From Urophycis tenuis (lineage: Eukaryota > Chordata > Actinopteri > Gadiformes > Phycidae): 64,000 nt of DNA. The stretch lies in the NCBI GenBank assembly GCA_036785325.1, contig JAXIVH010000008.1:7818658-7882657 (forward strand), read 5' to 3'. The notes below the pieces were generated by a model that was not told where the DNA came from, did no database searches, and saw only the letters and a list, made by a program, of their open reading frames with translations. Each line of letters begins with the position of its first letter. Positions within the stretch are counted from its first letter, which is position 1. Shown here piece by piece: positions 42,800 through 56,516 of this stretch. The position numbers were made by a program, and so were the translations under genes.

Positions 42800-45370
42800 G
42801 CAGCAGCCCTCACCCATCCCCTCACCCAACCCTATCTTGGAACATGGTGATTTCACACTCGTGTTGTGCAAAGCTTGTTGTAGCCGTGTGTGACAGACCC
42901 ATGGTTTTCTACGCGAGGTCAGTGAAAACGCACCAGATAGACGGCCCCTTGTTCTCGGGAGCAGGGGCCGGCATCGTGCGACTGGCCTGGGATGCATTTC
43001 AGCCACCATTTACATTTTGATGAAAATTTTGTTTTCTACTCACACTGTGTGCTTTTTCAATAGTATCTTTCAGTTGTGATGTTGTGTATTATAGTCGCCG
43101 ATAGGCCGAAAAATTTGATGAAATAGCAAATTTGCCATTGATGTTAATTTATAAACCAAATATCACCCATCACACACATGTATGCATGTAATACCGATGA
43201 CACTGAATAACTTTGCTACAAAAACACAACGACTTGAAAAGTTTGCACTCGTCTAACAAAGCCAAAGCTAAAACCAAAAGGACATTGGCAACCAGGCCGA
43301 CGGTCCACCAACAGCCATGAACACTCGACAACGAGAAATGGAATTCCAGGATTAAAGCGCCATTACAACGTTGACCACTTCTCTGTGGAGAAACGGCACG
43401 AATGAATAGGGGGCTTTACACAGTTGAGGGCCACACAAAATGCATCTTACATGGCCAATCTGCGATGCATGATTATCTCAAGGAGTGACATTGATTCCGG
43501 TGGTTGGCGGCTCTTGTCTCTCGTGAAGACCCCATGCTCCTCGGGACACCAAGACAAGTTGTCCCTGCCCTTAATCGCCTGTGACAGCCCAGCTTAGGGA
43601 CGCTCAGATGACCAGATAATGTACTGGATCAAAGCGAAAGGTGGTCATCCTTAAGACCGGCACGGTTAGCCGCTTGACGTTTTTTGAGGTTCAGTCGGCA
43701 TGCAGCACCGTGGGCGTACTCTTTAAGACACAGCGACATCAGTGTTGTCCTGAAACACGCCGGAATCGCCGTCGCAAGGGTCGCGTGGTCCCGCGAGCGG
43801 AATTCTCACGTCTGCATTTTCAAAGTCTTTGACGGAATTAATATTCCAGAACTTGGTCACGTGCGTTCTGCGTCCGTCCCGGGGCATGCTAATTGTTTGC
43901 TCTCATTCCGAGAGGAACCGTTCTAGAGCAATCCGCACGTTACATTGTTTCGTTGCATGTCGGGCGGAGCCAATAGATTTCGGACTTATTGACGTTGTTG
44001 CTATGAATTACATTTTTTCGGGAGACAAAATGGCTGGCGGTTGAATTGTTTCAATAGTTTCACTACTGGGTGCAATTATCTCTGCATTCATTTCTTTTGC
44101 TACAAGAAAATTTTGAACCACAAGTTGTAAAACGGCTATTTTGTACTTTGCCACAAACACCAAAACAGGCCCGCATCCTTCAGTCACGAGGCTGACGATG
44201 CTCTCAAAGAAGCGTCCTCGGCCCCTACATCGCTTTGGCTTTACCAATCCTGTGGCCCTGCCTGGTCCTTGTTCTCGTAGAACTTTGCATCTGAACTGTT
44301 GGACCAGAGAGGGTCTTGTTGGCATGCTCTGTTTCCACCTGTGAGATGGAAAGAAGCCATGTTGGTAGAAACCATGCAATGTCACAGAGGAAGACATTTG
44401 ACGCAGAGCCGCTTTATCGTGAAAATAACAGTTCTCTATAGGTGTGTCATTTTTAACCAATAGATAGTAGATAGTAGATGGAACGTACACACGTATGCAT
44501 AACTGCCATGCATGGTTTGGTTCTGAGTGTCCACCACTACCCAGGAATAAAACCACCCTGTGGCGGAGTGTTCTTCAGGCCTGGGTTCTCCCCCACAGTC
44601 TGCCTTACAGAGGAACCTAGGGGGGGGGTTCCGTCAGGGGGTCAAGAGGGGTTACTTCCCTGGAATGATCCTTCAGATGGTCCCACTGAGACTAATTGTG
44701 GAAGCATGCAAAATGGAGGTGGTACTTTTATCTTCATTAACAAAGTGACTTTCTCCTCTCTGACACTTTTTATTTGCAGGATATTTCCTTCCTGTAGAGC
44801 CGCTGATTAGCAAACGTAAAAGAATGAAAGGTTTTGAATTAAGATGTGCTCTTTGGATTAGAAAGAGCATGTGTGGCTGTCTACATTGTAAATAATGGCT
44901 ACTTTGTGGACAGCCACTTAAATGTAACAGCAGCATTCAATATGTAGGATAAACGTGGCGTGACGAGATTATGTTTTTCTATTGGTTGTTTACTCATTCT
45001 CCATCTCACTGAAAATGTATTTTTATATGTGTTTTTTTTTTTTTACTTTTCATACAAACCCATATAACATAAAGACAAATTGCAGTGTAATTTTATTTTA
45101 ATTGCTTTTTTTTCTTTCTTTTTTTTTTACTCCATACGCATGAAGATACTAATATAAGATAACATTATAGTAATTATATTAGATGATTCAAAAAGAAATG
45201 CATTTATTTGGTTTTCACCACAAGGTAGCATATAGCTCCTAGCGCTAGCCGGGGAGCTAGGCTACCTTAGCAAGGCTTCAACGCCCCAGCCAGTCTGGGA
45301 GGGTGTGTCAGAAGACAAGTGGATTTGGCATGCACATCAGAGCGTGATATACCCCAGCATTCTGCTTCTA
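42800..45370. other. intergenic, possible non-coding conserved DNA
   Basis: The sequence is of mixed composition with no coding evidence. Some stretches (42850-43010, 43480-44030) are GC-richer and non-repetitive, which would fit regulatory DNA upstream of pax7, but that cannot be judged without alignment. Confidence 0.4.
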
Positions 45371-45378
45371 TCACATGC

Positions 45379-45407
<29 letters not shown>
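45379..45407. repeat. (CA)n microsatellite
   Basis: A tract of about 14 CA units. Confidence 0.95.
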
Positions 45408-45409
<2 letters not shown>

Positions 45410-45973
45410 ACTTCTTGGGCATGTTAAGTGGATTGTAACACTGGCTACTGTAATGAGTGACTCCAGCTTCCCCTCACAAATCATTTTCAAATAGTTATCT
45501 CTATCGTAGATTCCAGTCAAGATTAGTTTTTGTATTGTTGCTGATTGTTTGATAAATACTCTAATAACATTGGAATCCATCTATTTAGTTGAAGAATAGA
45601 TGACCACTGTGATATGGGAGTCTGACGAACAAACAGGAAACACCACATTTGACTTCCCTTCTAAGAAAGTCGGTTAAGGTTAAAACCATAGACTGGTTAA
45701 AACGAATCAAATAGGAGCGGAAGTCGACATAAATATGCCTTGGAATACAGTGATCGAAAATGTAATAAATCAGATATTTAACATGCTTTCATGCGTCAAA
45801 TCCATAGGTCGCTTTACTCTGTGCCAATGCAGTTTAGTAAATAAGATGTGGCCGCAAGGAACAGGCGCGCCAGCGCCGTGGAGATAATGGAGAAATACAT
45901 TAGGCCTGCGTGGATGCCGCATGTGTCTGAGGACACTTATGCTAAACCAAAAAACATTATTATCTCTGTGACA

Positions 45974-46056
<83 letters not shown>
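45974..46056. repeat. (CA)n microsatellite
   Basis: An uninterrupted tract of about 41 CA units. Confidence 0.97.
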
Positions 46057-46060
<4 letters not shown>

Positions 46061-46946
46061 ACCATTCAAAACAGTTGCATTTTCCCTAAGCCTTTGTTAC
46101 GCTGTGACGCAAATCATCGAAGACACGAGATCAATGGCGCAATGGAAGTAAACGCAGCCGTTCTGCCTCGACCGCTTGTTCAGACGCACTGATTACCCCG
46201 CTGTGTCTTTAATGCGATGGGGGGGGGGGGGGTATTTAGCGCGCCTGAGTTTAAGTAAAAAAGCGCGTTTTGTGTGCCCGACGTTAAACTAGAGAAAGAG
46301 CCACCGTTATTGGGCCGGCGTGAGCGTTTAACGACACAGGACAGGTGAGCCCCCTGCCTCCGGGCGATAAGGGTCTACTGGGAGATGTAGTCACGGAACA
46401 ACCTGTTAACACGGCGCTGGTTTGTTTACGCTCACGTCATGGAATTTCGCTGTAGCGCTGCCTTTAAGTGGAGGGTGCCCACTGTCTGTTCGGGGGGGAC
46501 ATAGTAAAGAAAGACAACAAAGGCAGAACATGGAGGACGTAGAAGGCTAAGTCCATTTTCCAGCCAGGTTGGAGTCAGTAAATGAGCAGCGACACTTCGT
46601 GGGCAAGACACGTCCCGACTCCACCGAGATAGCCAATCAGAAGGCTCGAATTCAACACCTGAGTAAAGTGAATCAGTTCAGATCCCCGAGTTTGCCAGAA
46701 ACATGCCGGTCACCTCACGGGTTTCCAGCATCCCTCTCCGACCCTCCCTATTTTACACTGTGTCCGACTGGTGACTGGTTCGGACAACTGGCCTTACCAC
46801 TGGCAATTCGTGAGCTACAATCGCTGTTCTGTGTGCAGGTTTTTCTTGTTCTTAATTTCTCCAACACTCGCGTGCAGCGCTGAGGGCCAAGTGAACCCGT
46901 TATTGAGGATATCTAAAATTCACACTATAATGAGCTGTGACAGAAC

Positions 46947-46984
46947 CCCCCCCCCCCCCCCACACACACACACACACACACACA
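46947..46984. repeat. poly-C followed by (CA)n
   Basis: A run of about 15 C directly followed by about 12 CA units. Confidence 0.95.
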
Positions 46985-47033
46985 CCTTCTGATTGCCTCC
47001 CACCCACCTGCAGCCATCCTCCAGCTGTGGCTC

Positions 47034-47036
<3 letters not shown>

Positions 47037-47097
<61 letters not shown>

Positions 47098-47101
47098 TGT
47101 G

Positions 47102-47132
<31 letters not shown>

Positions 47133-47160
47133 CTGTGCGTGCGCGCGCGTGTGTGTGTGC
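47037..47160. repeat. (GT)n/(GCGT)n microsatellite
   Basis: A GT tract that changes into GCGT units and a GCGCGCGTGT end. Alternating purine-pyrimidine sequence of this kind can adopt Z-DNA. Confidence 0.97.
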
Positions 47161-48079
47161 GTCTATATGACTCTCATAGCCACACTCTTATGCCTCTAGG
47201 TGCTGTCTCTTTACAATCAGTTGGCCAGTTAATGCTGAGCCTAACAGGTGTGGTTATAGTGCTATATAGCCCCCCTCTTGTCCACCCACCGACCCTTTTA
47301 AACCCTGCTGGCCCCTCAGTGTTCTTCCATTTCTCCTCCAGGTGTCTGGCTCTCTCACCCCATGGAGCCGCTACACAATCCAGGCAGAGAGAGAGAGAGA
47401 GAGATCGAGAATGATTGAGTGAGGGGGAAATATGGCGAGAGAGAGACTTTCTTCCCCTCTTTCTGTTTTTGGATCACACGCTTTATGATTCATGTCTTGG
47501 ATACCGTACTGATGTCATGGTGACGTAATGCTGATGTCTGGTGGACGATGAACATTTTAATATTTCAAGCTGACGATGGGTGATCCTGAACCATTACGGA
47601 ACAAGGCGAAGCTCTGAATGTGTACCTTGAAATAATAACATTGGCGACTTTAGACTTGGGTAGCAGAGAGTGGATCCTCCTATTGGATGCATTGTTCATA
47701 GTTCTGTTCTGAGGCCATCGCTGTGATGCCCACCACAGCTGTGCAACACTCCTCCAGCAACAGAAGACAACACAACACAACACAGCACATTGGGGGAATA
47801 TCTCCCATAATCTTCCCCCTGTAATTAAAATCCCAGGCCAAGCCGTCCACCATGCCGCTGCGTACAGACAGCGCGTTTTATACGCTCCGACTCAGCCTCC
47901 TGATAAAATGATTCCCATAAGGAAGCGATTACACATTCGGATAATTCCGAGCAGATGTGAACATGCTTCGGCAAGTTAACAAGATTCTGCCTGTGTGGAC
48001 GTGGACGGCCTCGCTCTGAGAGCCCCCGCACAGCGGCCCGGCCGGCCCGGCCACCAGCGTTTGGGTTTGGTAAGAGACA

Positions 48080-48121
48080 ACACACACACGCACGCACACA
48101 CGTAGGCACGCACGCACGCAT

Positions 48122-48179
<58 letters not shown>

Positions 48180-48264
48180 AGGCACGCACGCACGCACACA
48201 CACACACACCCACACACACACACACTCACACACACACTCACTCACTCACTCACTCACTCACTCA
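48080..48264. repeat. (CA)n/(GCAC)n/(CACT)n compound microsatellite
   Basis: CA tract flanked by two copies of a GTAGGCACGCACGCACGC block (48102 and 48178), then (CACT)n and related units. Confidence 0.95.
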
Positions 48265-48299
48265 TTGACTCACTCAATCACTCACTCTCATGCTACATC

Positions 48300-50006
48300 A
48301 TGTCTTGTCGAAGCTGCTCAGAGCGCGGTACCCTCCTGCTCCAGACGGGCCGGAACAGGAGAACAGGACCCCCACATTCAATCTACCTAACGCCCTCCAA
48401 GCTCATTTGGAGAGGCCATAGAATCCACATTTGGGTTCATCGTGAGAAGCAGCGCTGTCGGGGGGGAATGACGTTAGTCCGTATGATACATTAATCACAA
48501 CTATTGAACCGTTGCTTTATCGCTCGAAAGAGCCAAGCCTCTCAGAGGGGCCTGAAGACGAGTGCATGAAAGTTCAGGATGGGTCGAACAGCTCTCTATA
48601 GGCACCGAAGCATTGAAGACAGCAGGGGGGCTGCGTTTACTGTTCAACGTCTGTGTGTCAATACATGTTTTGAAGGGCATAGGTAGCCCGGTGCATGCAC
48701 GATGCTGCGGCTTGCTGACCCTGTCTCTGTGAGGAACGGAGCGCTCTCCACGTATTGATTGGACGGCAGCCGGAGTGACGCCGGGCAGGTGCGCTGCGTG
48801 GACGTTGTAGACCCTGGGTGTTTGTTCTCAGGACAGGGGAGTCAAATTAGATTTTATTTTTATTTCGGGTTCCAAAACATTAAAAAAAAAAACATCCCGG
48901 AGGTTGGCACTTGAAAGTGTTGAAGACTTATTTCCAAAGTGGACCTTCAAATGCGTGCCTCTCGTCATGGAAATTGCGCATGTTAACGCAGACACGGGGG
49001 CGCTTCAGGGGCCATGGTCTTTTTTTCTCTCCAAAGACACCTTTTGCCGCTTGTTTCTTTTGAAATGTGCTGGTAACAGTTTAAATAGACCCGATTGCGT
49101 TTTTTTGAATGATGTAATACTCTACTTTCCTTTTTGGTTTTTCGTTCTTTTTTTAGCATGTAGACATCTGAATTGATTGCAGATGTTCCTAGTCTATTTT
49201 CGCAATGAAGAAAACGATTCAAAGTACGTTGAAGTATAATTTGTGTCTGCAGTACATACTGTAAGTAGTTTAGATAGAAATAATTAGATAATTATCTCAG
49301 GGAAATGGGTAGGACATGTGTGATACAGCCTACCCTGAGCCAGGGTAGGCTGTCGCAGAAGCCTGTCAAAGCTGAAGTGTGCAGTACCCTAGTCTACCGC
49401 TAGTGGGCACTTGTTTTTCAACTAACTTCGGGGGAAGGAGGATAAAACGGCAGGCCACACAAAAAAAACGTACGTTTCGGAAAAAGTCAAACACACACCT
49501 TTTGCGAATGAACATAATATTTGTCTTTTTATTCTCTTTTTAGTCTATTTATTCTCAATTAACTTTATTTCGTTATTCCTTTATTATAACATATTTATAT
49601 TAATTTTAATTTTGAAATGTTTTGACATGAGACAATTCTAAACTACACTATACTGCACAGAACTATTTGTTTTGCCTAACAATACCTGCGAGATGAAACA
49701 GTTTGATGGCTCATGTAAATAGGCCCACTTAATTACCTCAGCATACTGGCCCATTGGCCTCATTTATTAACTGGGCTCATCATATACGTTGACGGCGATA
49801 AACTGCACGTGAGTGAAGGGTTTATTTGCTTGCTTTCGAATTATTTTTTCCAATGGTGGCTACCTATGAAATGTGTGTATTCGCCTTGTGAAAGAGGAGA
49901 GAGGAGACACAGAGAGAAACAACAGAGGGGGGAGAGGTGGTGGTGGTGGTGGTGGTGGTGGTGGGCTGGGGTGGGTGGTGGTGTGTGTGTGAGTGAGTGT
50001 GTGTGT

Positions 50007-50037
<31 letters not shown>

Positions 50038-51480
50038 GGGGGGGGATATTTATCAAAGGGCATGCTGGGCTTTTTATAAGAGTTTTGAAACATATCTTTT
50101 GTTTGGATTCCACATGATTGAATGATGCTTGACTTAATCCAATGCTCGTTGAGCCCTTCCAGGAGGGTGAGGCGCGCTCTTTGTGCATTCTGTCCCATGT
50201 GAAGCAGACCAAAGCCGGGGAGCGAGGGTCAGAGCTATTCGGCAGGGTATCGGGTCCTCCCCACCGGCACATCTACATGTGAAATCGCCATTTCACCCCT
50301 CCACACTCCCTAATTGTTGGTAAAATTATTTGTGAAATTGCCTTCCACCAGGAGTGTTTTCTACGGCGATTGTCACACAATTTTATATGCACGGCGGGCC
50401 CACAGAGTTGACACAAGAATCTCTTATTTTCTGCCATGTGTTCTCTATTCATGTGGAATTGTTGCAAGCTATATAATTACCTTAAAGCAATTACTTTTCA
50501 ATGCAATGTGCACTGCTCTAGTTGGAGGCAACCTGTTGTCATTCACTGGAGGTAAACTCTATAGTCTATTTGAACTGATTTCGATGCGCACATTTAGGAT
50601 AGCCTACTTAATTTAAGGTCTAACGACCTGAAAGCTCTATTTCAGGATTAGTCGCTCATATATCCTATTTGACTGTATGTAAAAAAAAAAAAACCCTAGG
50701 CCTATACATGGGTGAGATTTTAAAACCAGGGAAAGAAGAATACTGTTGTTTTTGTTTTAAGGTAAGTCATTATTTAATAATTACAATTAAATAGCCCTAA
50801 TATACATTCATGCTTGACTCATATTGCTGACTGCAACATATTTAAGATGCAGCCCAAACACCAAAATGCACATGTTGTCTGACAATCCGTATTGTCATGC
50901 GGATTATTATCACTGACGGCCTTTTGAGCTGTTTTAGTAAATGTTAAATGTACCGAATGACAAAGGGATCGTTTCACACAAAACAATAAGACCTACATTC
51001 TGTATTTACATGAGCAGTGGACTGGTTACATTCAGGAATATAGCATGAGTGAAAGAAGGAGAGAAATTAGTCAAAATATACCTTTTATTCAAAACTGCCA
51101 ACAATGATAGCATAGACACTACAATAGTAGTTTGTGAGATTGTGTTTTTACCTGCCTCTCATACTTTAAATGTCAAATAGGGGTGTAGCATTCATGAATT
51201 GAAAATATAATTTGTTCTATAAATCCTTTTTTCGTTTTCTGATTGGTTAAACGGTGCTTGGCAAAAACCACTCTCTTTCATACATAAAAGAAATGCAGCG
51301 AGCCTATGAGATGGCTCCACTGTCTCCTCCTACAACGTACACTAAAGTTGGCGACTTAAACTCCTTCCAACCAGCGCGCAGGCTTTATCAAAACTACCGA
51401 CCACAAAAGTATACCCAGGAAAAGAATAAAACACACTTTTTTACGAATTCGTTAATTTAGTGCAAGGTACACCCCCTTCA
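48300..51480. other. upstream flank of pax7, no gene seen
   Basis: Apart from the repeats at 49936-50045, this is unique DNA with no coding signal. It would be expected to hold pax7 promoter and enhancer elements; none is identified by motif here. Confidence 0.45.
49936..50045. repeat. (GGT)n, (GT)n and a run of about 26 G
   Basis: Three tracts in succession: TGG triplets (49936-49962), GT dinucleotides (49981-50020) and a G run (50021-50045). Confidence 0.95.
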
Positions 51481-51765
51481 TTTACACAAACTACACACAG
51501 ACACCCAGGCGGCAATAGAGGGGGGTTTATTTTGGCAATTCCTCGCGCAAGTGACGAGCATCGGTTCTCCGTGGAAGGGGTTTTGTACACAAGTTTTTTT
51601 TTTGGAATTGGGATTCGAGCATATAGCTGTTGAACATTGTTTACATTTGAAGACCCACTGTCTCTGCGATCGCACGATTTCGTTTTTTTTTTTTTTTTTT
51701 GTATCTGGACCTCTGAGCGTGCCAGCTCCATCCAGACTGTATTTGGTGTTTCTTGAGTAGCTGGA

Positions 51766-51850
51766 ATGGCTACTTTACCGGGAACTATGCCGCGCATGAT
51801 GCGCCCTGCGCCTGGCCAGAACTACCCCCGCACCGGTTTCCCTCTGGAAG
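51766..51850 (+). CDS. pax7: pax7 exon 1 coding part
   Basis: From ATG to donor GAAG|GTGAGA, 28 codons plus one base. The upstream 5' UTR is taken to lie in about 51480-51765, which is GT-rich with a run of 18 T at 51684-51701. Confidence 0.96.
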
Positions 51851-54012
51851 GTGAGATTATGATCATAGATCGATCTTTAAAATGTTATTTACTATAACGA
51901 TATTTCTCAATCTATTCCGGAATAACACTTCACAGCTAGATCAACTGGGACTGCTGCGTATATAGCCTACTGTAGACTGTAGTGTCGTAGCTGTTATTTT
52001 TAATGTTCTAAATGTTGAAATGTATTTACCCATTGAAAACAACAGCACAATATAATAAGTATTGTTATATAAATTATTATTTGTAGCTACTTATTGTTTT
52101 ATGCATACGTAATAACGGAGTCTGAAGAGGATTTATGTGTAGGCTCCATTAATGTATTTTGAGCACGAACTTAATTCCTTTACGCAGCACGTTGATACAA
52201 ATAAATCACATCAATTAAACGGTACCACATTTCTCCCCGCCTGCCGCCGAGGCATTCAAATATCTTTTTGTATTTGCATGCATTTATGGAGGCAGTTTTC
52301 CCATTACAGCCAGTGCGTGCTCAAGTGCTTGAAACTAAGATGCACAAAGCCACGGAGCTCCCAAGTTGTACGAGCTCCGGGATTTATTCAAGTGTCCCGT
52401 TGCTGGAAATGGCAATAATACACACAGCAAGGAGTTAACTCGAAAGATCACGCCAATATTTGTACAGCATGACTAGGAATAATCGAGGCGGAGAGTGGCA
52501 CGCTCTTTAATGTCTCTTGAATGTGGAATTGGATGGTGAAGTGCCCTACACGTCTGATCCTGTCAGACAGAATTAATTTAGCACTCTGGGCCTTTTTGAA
52601 AAAAGGCGTTAAGACAATATGTTATCCAGCCACGTTGTTTCTCATACATATTCTTCGCCAGTCGTACTAGAGTATTATTACCATTCAAAAAGAACACGCC
52701 AAAATTAGCCTATTGCTACTATACCTTATGTGTACACTTGGTAGGCCTATAGTTGCTGGAGCAGAAAAAATAGACGGTTTAAATAAGACCTGTTTTGTGT
52801 GTTGTGGTGCAGTATCAACTCCTCTGGGCCAGGGTCGCGTGAACCAGCTCGGTGGAGTGTTCATCAACGGGAGACCACTACCGAATCATATCCGACACAA
52901 GATAGTAGAGATGGCCCACCATGGAATCCGACCCTGTGTAATCTCGCGACAACTGAGAGTTTCTCACGGTTGCGTCTCCAAGATACTGTGCCGGTACCAG
53001 GAGACCGGTTCGATTCGTCCTGGGGCTATAGGAGGCAGCAAGCCCAGGGTGAGTGGAAGCCATGATGAATGAATGTGTACAAAAAAAAAAAAAAAAAAAA
53101 AAAAAAAAACGTAGGCTATGGCCAAATCGGCCAAGGTCCATCTCCACGGATCATTAGGCCAGTCGGCCTATACGAGCCTCGACTACCTGTAACGTAACAT
53201 TAAACACCAGTACATTTGCATGCCATGTGCGATCCTCTTGTATCACAAATCATCAACAAACACGAAATAATATACAGCTATGTTTTTTTTTTAATCTGCC
53301 TCTTCTATATCTGTTTTCTCTTTCTCTGTTTAAAACTCCCCAAATGTATTTACTTTTTTTTTTTTTTTTTCAATTCTACAACATCGTAAAGCAAGTGGCA
53401 ACTCCCGACGTTGAGAAGAGGATCGAGGAGTACAAGCGAGAGAACCCCGGCATGTTCAGCTGGGAGATCCGAGACAAGCTGCTGAAGGACGGGGTGTGCG
53501 ACAGAAGCACTGTTCCTTCAGGTGAGGCATCCTCTGGTAAGCACACTTTCCTTTATTACCGACGTTGAACAACACATTGATGGTGTTTACATGCACATTG
53601 TGCACATCAGTGTAATACATGTGGATATCATCAATCAATTTGGCCAACATGAAACTACATAAATCTACATAATTGTTTGTATACTGACCTATCGCTTGGT
53701 GGTAATGTTACCCAGGTGACCTATTTCCCTGGCAAAGTCAGAAATGTGTTCAGTTATTCATTCTTAGACTTGCACGAATGACACCGACTGTATTTCCTGC
53801 CAAAGTCAACATGAAGTGCACCACCTGACCTGATGTTAGTTAGATTTGGGCCTAATCACCCGTTTACTTTTTGTTGCCATTAGTGAGCTCCATCAGCCGC
53901 GTGTTGAGGGCCCGGTTTGGCAAAAAAGATGACGAGGATGATTGTGATAAGAAGGATGAAGATGGGGAAAAGAAAACAAAGCATAGCATCGATGGCATCC
54001 TGGGTGATAAAG
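51766..54012 (+). CDS. pax7: pax7 paired-box transcription factor, exons 1-4 (3' exons not in window)
   Basis: Exons are 51766-51850, 52813-53048, 53392-53521 and 53884-54012, with phases 1, 0, 1 and 1 in agreement. The start MATLPGTMPRMMRPAPGQNY and NYPRTGFPLE is PAX7-like rather than PAX3-like. The paired domain covers about residues 34-161: TPLGQGRVNQLGGVFINGRP (PAI), IRPCVISRQLRVSHGCVSK, then EEYKRENPGMFSWEIRDKL (RED). Exon 4 has the octapeptide HSIDGILG, which recruits Groucho/TLE. The protein is a nuclear activator for muscle satellite cells and neural crest. The homeobox exons are missing because intron 4 runs into the gap. Whether this is pax7a or pax7b cannot be told. Confidence 0.97.
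52813..53048 (+). CDS. pax7: pax7 exon 2: N-terminal half of the paired domain
   Basis: The acceptor is TGGTGCAG|TA and the donor CCCAGG|GTGAGT. It codes VSTPLGQGRVNQLGG to GAIGGSKPR. Confidence 0.97.
53082..53109. repeat. poly-A run in pax7 intron 2
   Basis: About 28 A; length is likely unreliable. Confidence 0.9.
53392..53521 (+). CDS. pax7: pax7 exon 3: RED half of the paired domain
   Basis: The acceptor is CGTAAAG|CAAGTG, preceded by a run of 18-19 T. The first donor is TCAG|GTGAGG (53521); a second donor, TCTG|GTAAGC, lies 15 bases further, in frame (adds GEASS). Confidence 0.95.
53884..54012 (+). CDS. pax7: pax7 exon 4: end of paired domain, acidic/basic linker, octapeptide
   Basis: The acceptor is GCCATTAG|TG. 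It codes VSSISRVLRARFGKK, an Asp/Glu/Lys-rich stretch, then KHSIDGILGDK, with donor AAAG|GTAGGC. Confidence 0.97.
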
Positions 54013-56347
54013 GTAGGCTAAATTAATAACAGAGGTTAAAGTCGCCATGCTTCTATCAGCGTTAGATTGTGGGGCCTCGAATGACAGCCTATTAGGCCTA
54101 TTGTTATTATTATTTTATTATTGTGATTTTTTTTTAAATTATGGTATACTTTAATTGTTTGTTCATAATAATAGTTCATAATAATAATTATAATTATAAA
54201 AAATATAATGATGAAAGCAATAATAAAATAATAATAATAATAATAATATGAAATAATAATAATGGCCGTTATTTATTTACAATTTTCTAAATTGTAAAAC
54301 ATGTTAATCGAGAGTTAAAAAAAGAAAAGAAAAGAGAAGAGTCTTGCACCAATGAATTTAATCTGCTCCCAACTTCGAAACCAACAGCTACCCAGTCACT
54401 CAATTATTTATGAGAGCCTTGGCAGAAGGTATTTAGCGGCAGAAAATTAATTTGTGTAACAAATTCCCCCTTTCGCTCGTTTAGCGATCACTAAACGACA
54501 GCTGACAGTTGACCCATTTCACAATAGATGTCATTTAGTGGCCCATCACGACACGTCGGTGAGCGCTGAGCGCTACATTCAACTCTTCCTTTGCCCAAAT
54601 CAAATATCCGTTTAGGACCATGGAGAGTGGAAACGTGGGAACATAGAACATGAACTTAAACAATATTAGATTCATTTTAGGCAAATTTCCCGTATATGAG
54701 CGAGTGGTCCTTTTAATGATTCCGCGTTGCAGACAATAGTTGACAAACTCTCCTTTCCAGTAGCCCCAGCCTACCCTGTCAAACCCTGTGAGCGTGTTAA
54801 TGTAGGCCCGTGTTTTTCTGGAGGAAGGTCTACAATGGCAAATACTGGATGGTCGATTGTGTCGATTATTTTGGAATATAAATAATAAAAATGCTAAATG
54901 ATAATGACTTTGCTCCAAGGCCAAGTAGAATACAATTACACGATTCATTCATTAATAAGGTGATCATAATATCGAGCTGCTAAATACTTGTTGATGGATT
55001 AGAAAAGTTTGTTAATGTGAAACGTGACATAAGGTGCATTTGGACAAGCATGCAGTAAATTAAGTTTTTTTTTGTTTGTTTTTTGCGTTGGTGGTCGTTT
55101 GGCGGTCCTATTTTCTATAATAATATTTTACACGAATTACGCATAACTTTCAGCAGATTTGGATCTTACAACGGATAGATTACACGTGGTTTGCAAAATT
55201 GAACATGAATTTACGACTTGTGAGGATAACTTGATTACAACGATCGATGAGTGATGAGCTTCTCCTGTTTTCTTTTCGGTTTGTGTTTAAAATATGAAAT
55301 AATTGCTTTCCCTGAAAAAAACTCCTCCGTACCGTAATGCAGTTATGCAGCTACCAGCATCCCGAATGGCATTTAATAACATTAATACTTATTAGAGTAA
55401 GTACTGGAAACGATGTTTGCTGAATAGGTGGCTGTGTTCGTGCAGGGTGTAATAGCTTGCAGCCATGGTAAGAAATGTATTTATCCCCAATCAGCCCCTC
55501 ACTCCCCGGGTTTGAAGCGCAGTCCTGACGCGGAGGGGCTTTAAAAGCAGATTAAATTGAGCCTTTTATTTCTTTTGACTTTCATCTCACAGCGGAGCTC
55601 AGTGGCCCGCCTCGGGCACAACAATTCACGAGATTGTTGGTTTACTTATCCAGATTTGACGGGCCTCATTTTATTTATCGAGCCTATTTGTTTATGCCTA
55701 TATGTATTTTTATGAATCCCGTTTATTCTGTGGTTACATGGCATTGAATGTTTTCCCATAGGCCTACCTTTAATCAGGATTTATGACACGTGTTAGCATT
55801 AAAAGGCCAAAAATAGGTCGATTTTAAATAGTAGGGCTACGCCCCGAGTGGCTTTGACATCATGTTGTGCATTCAAACAAAACTCCACAAAAATATTTTT
55901 AAACGCACGGGCGAATTTCCGCCTCCTTCCCTCACTGTGATGCAGATGTGCAGGTTATCGCAACATCATGTTTTTTTGTGAATCACGATACTCTAACTAA
56001 CAGGCATACACAACACAACGACAAACGTGTTTCAAAAGCAAAAAAAGGCTGATGATGTGGTTGCGCCGGAACAGTCAAGAGAGAGAAAAGATGAACGTGC
56101 CCCCAACAAGACCTGAACCAACAAAGTCATTCAGTCGTACGAGTTGGCGACAGGCGACGGACACTTCAGCAAATCGTCGGCTTACCTCTAGGTTCTCAAT
56201 CTAATCAAACAGAGGCCAGGCGGGATTTCTGCGCATTGGGGAGGGATAATGAGAGAGAGCAGTCGCGACGCAATCCAAAGCTCCAGGTTGGGTTCCTTGT
56301 GCACGTTCAATTAAATGACCACGCAAGTCGATCGCAATTTAACAACG

Positions 56348-56379
<32 letters not shown>

Positions 56380-56464
56380 AAGACAAGAATAATATCCTAC
56401 GCTGCATGTTAACGAGAATGTGGAGGGAAAAAAATCCACGATATGCATTCCATTTGACCAAAAA

Positions 56465-56516
56465 CACGCGCGCATGCGTGTGCGTGTGCGTGCGTGCGTG
56501 CGTGCGTGCGTGCGTT
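56465..56516. repeat. (GT)n/(GCGT)n microsatellite
   Basis: Alternating purine-pyrimidine tract beginning with CGCGCGCATGCG and continuing with TGCG units. Confidence 0.95.

Noticed and set aside
46937..48494. Cys-Val and His-Thr repeat ORFs
   Set aside because: Microsatellite translation artefacts.
53227..53568. 113-residue ORF covering pax7 exon 3 plus flanks
   Set aside because: Intron read-through around a real exon; the splice sites show the exon is 53392-53521.
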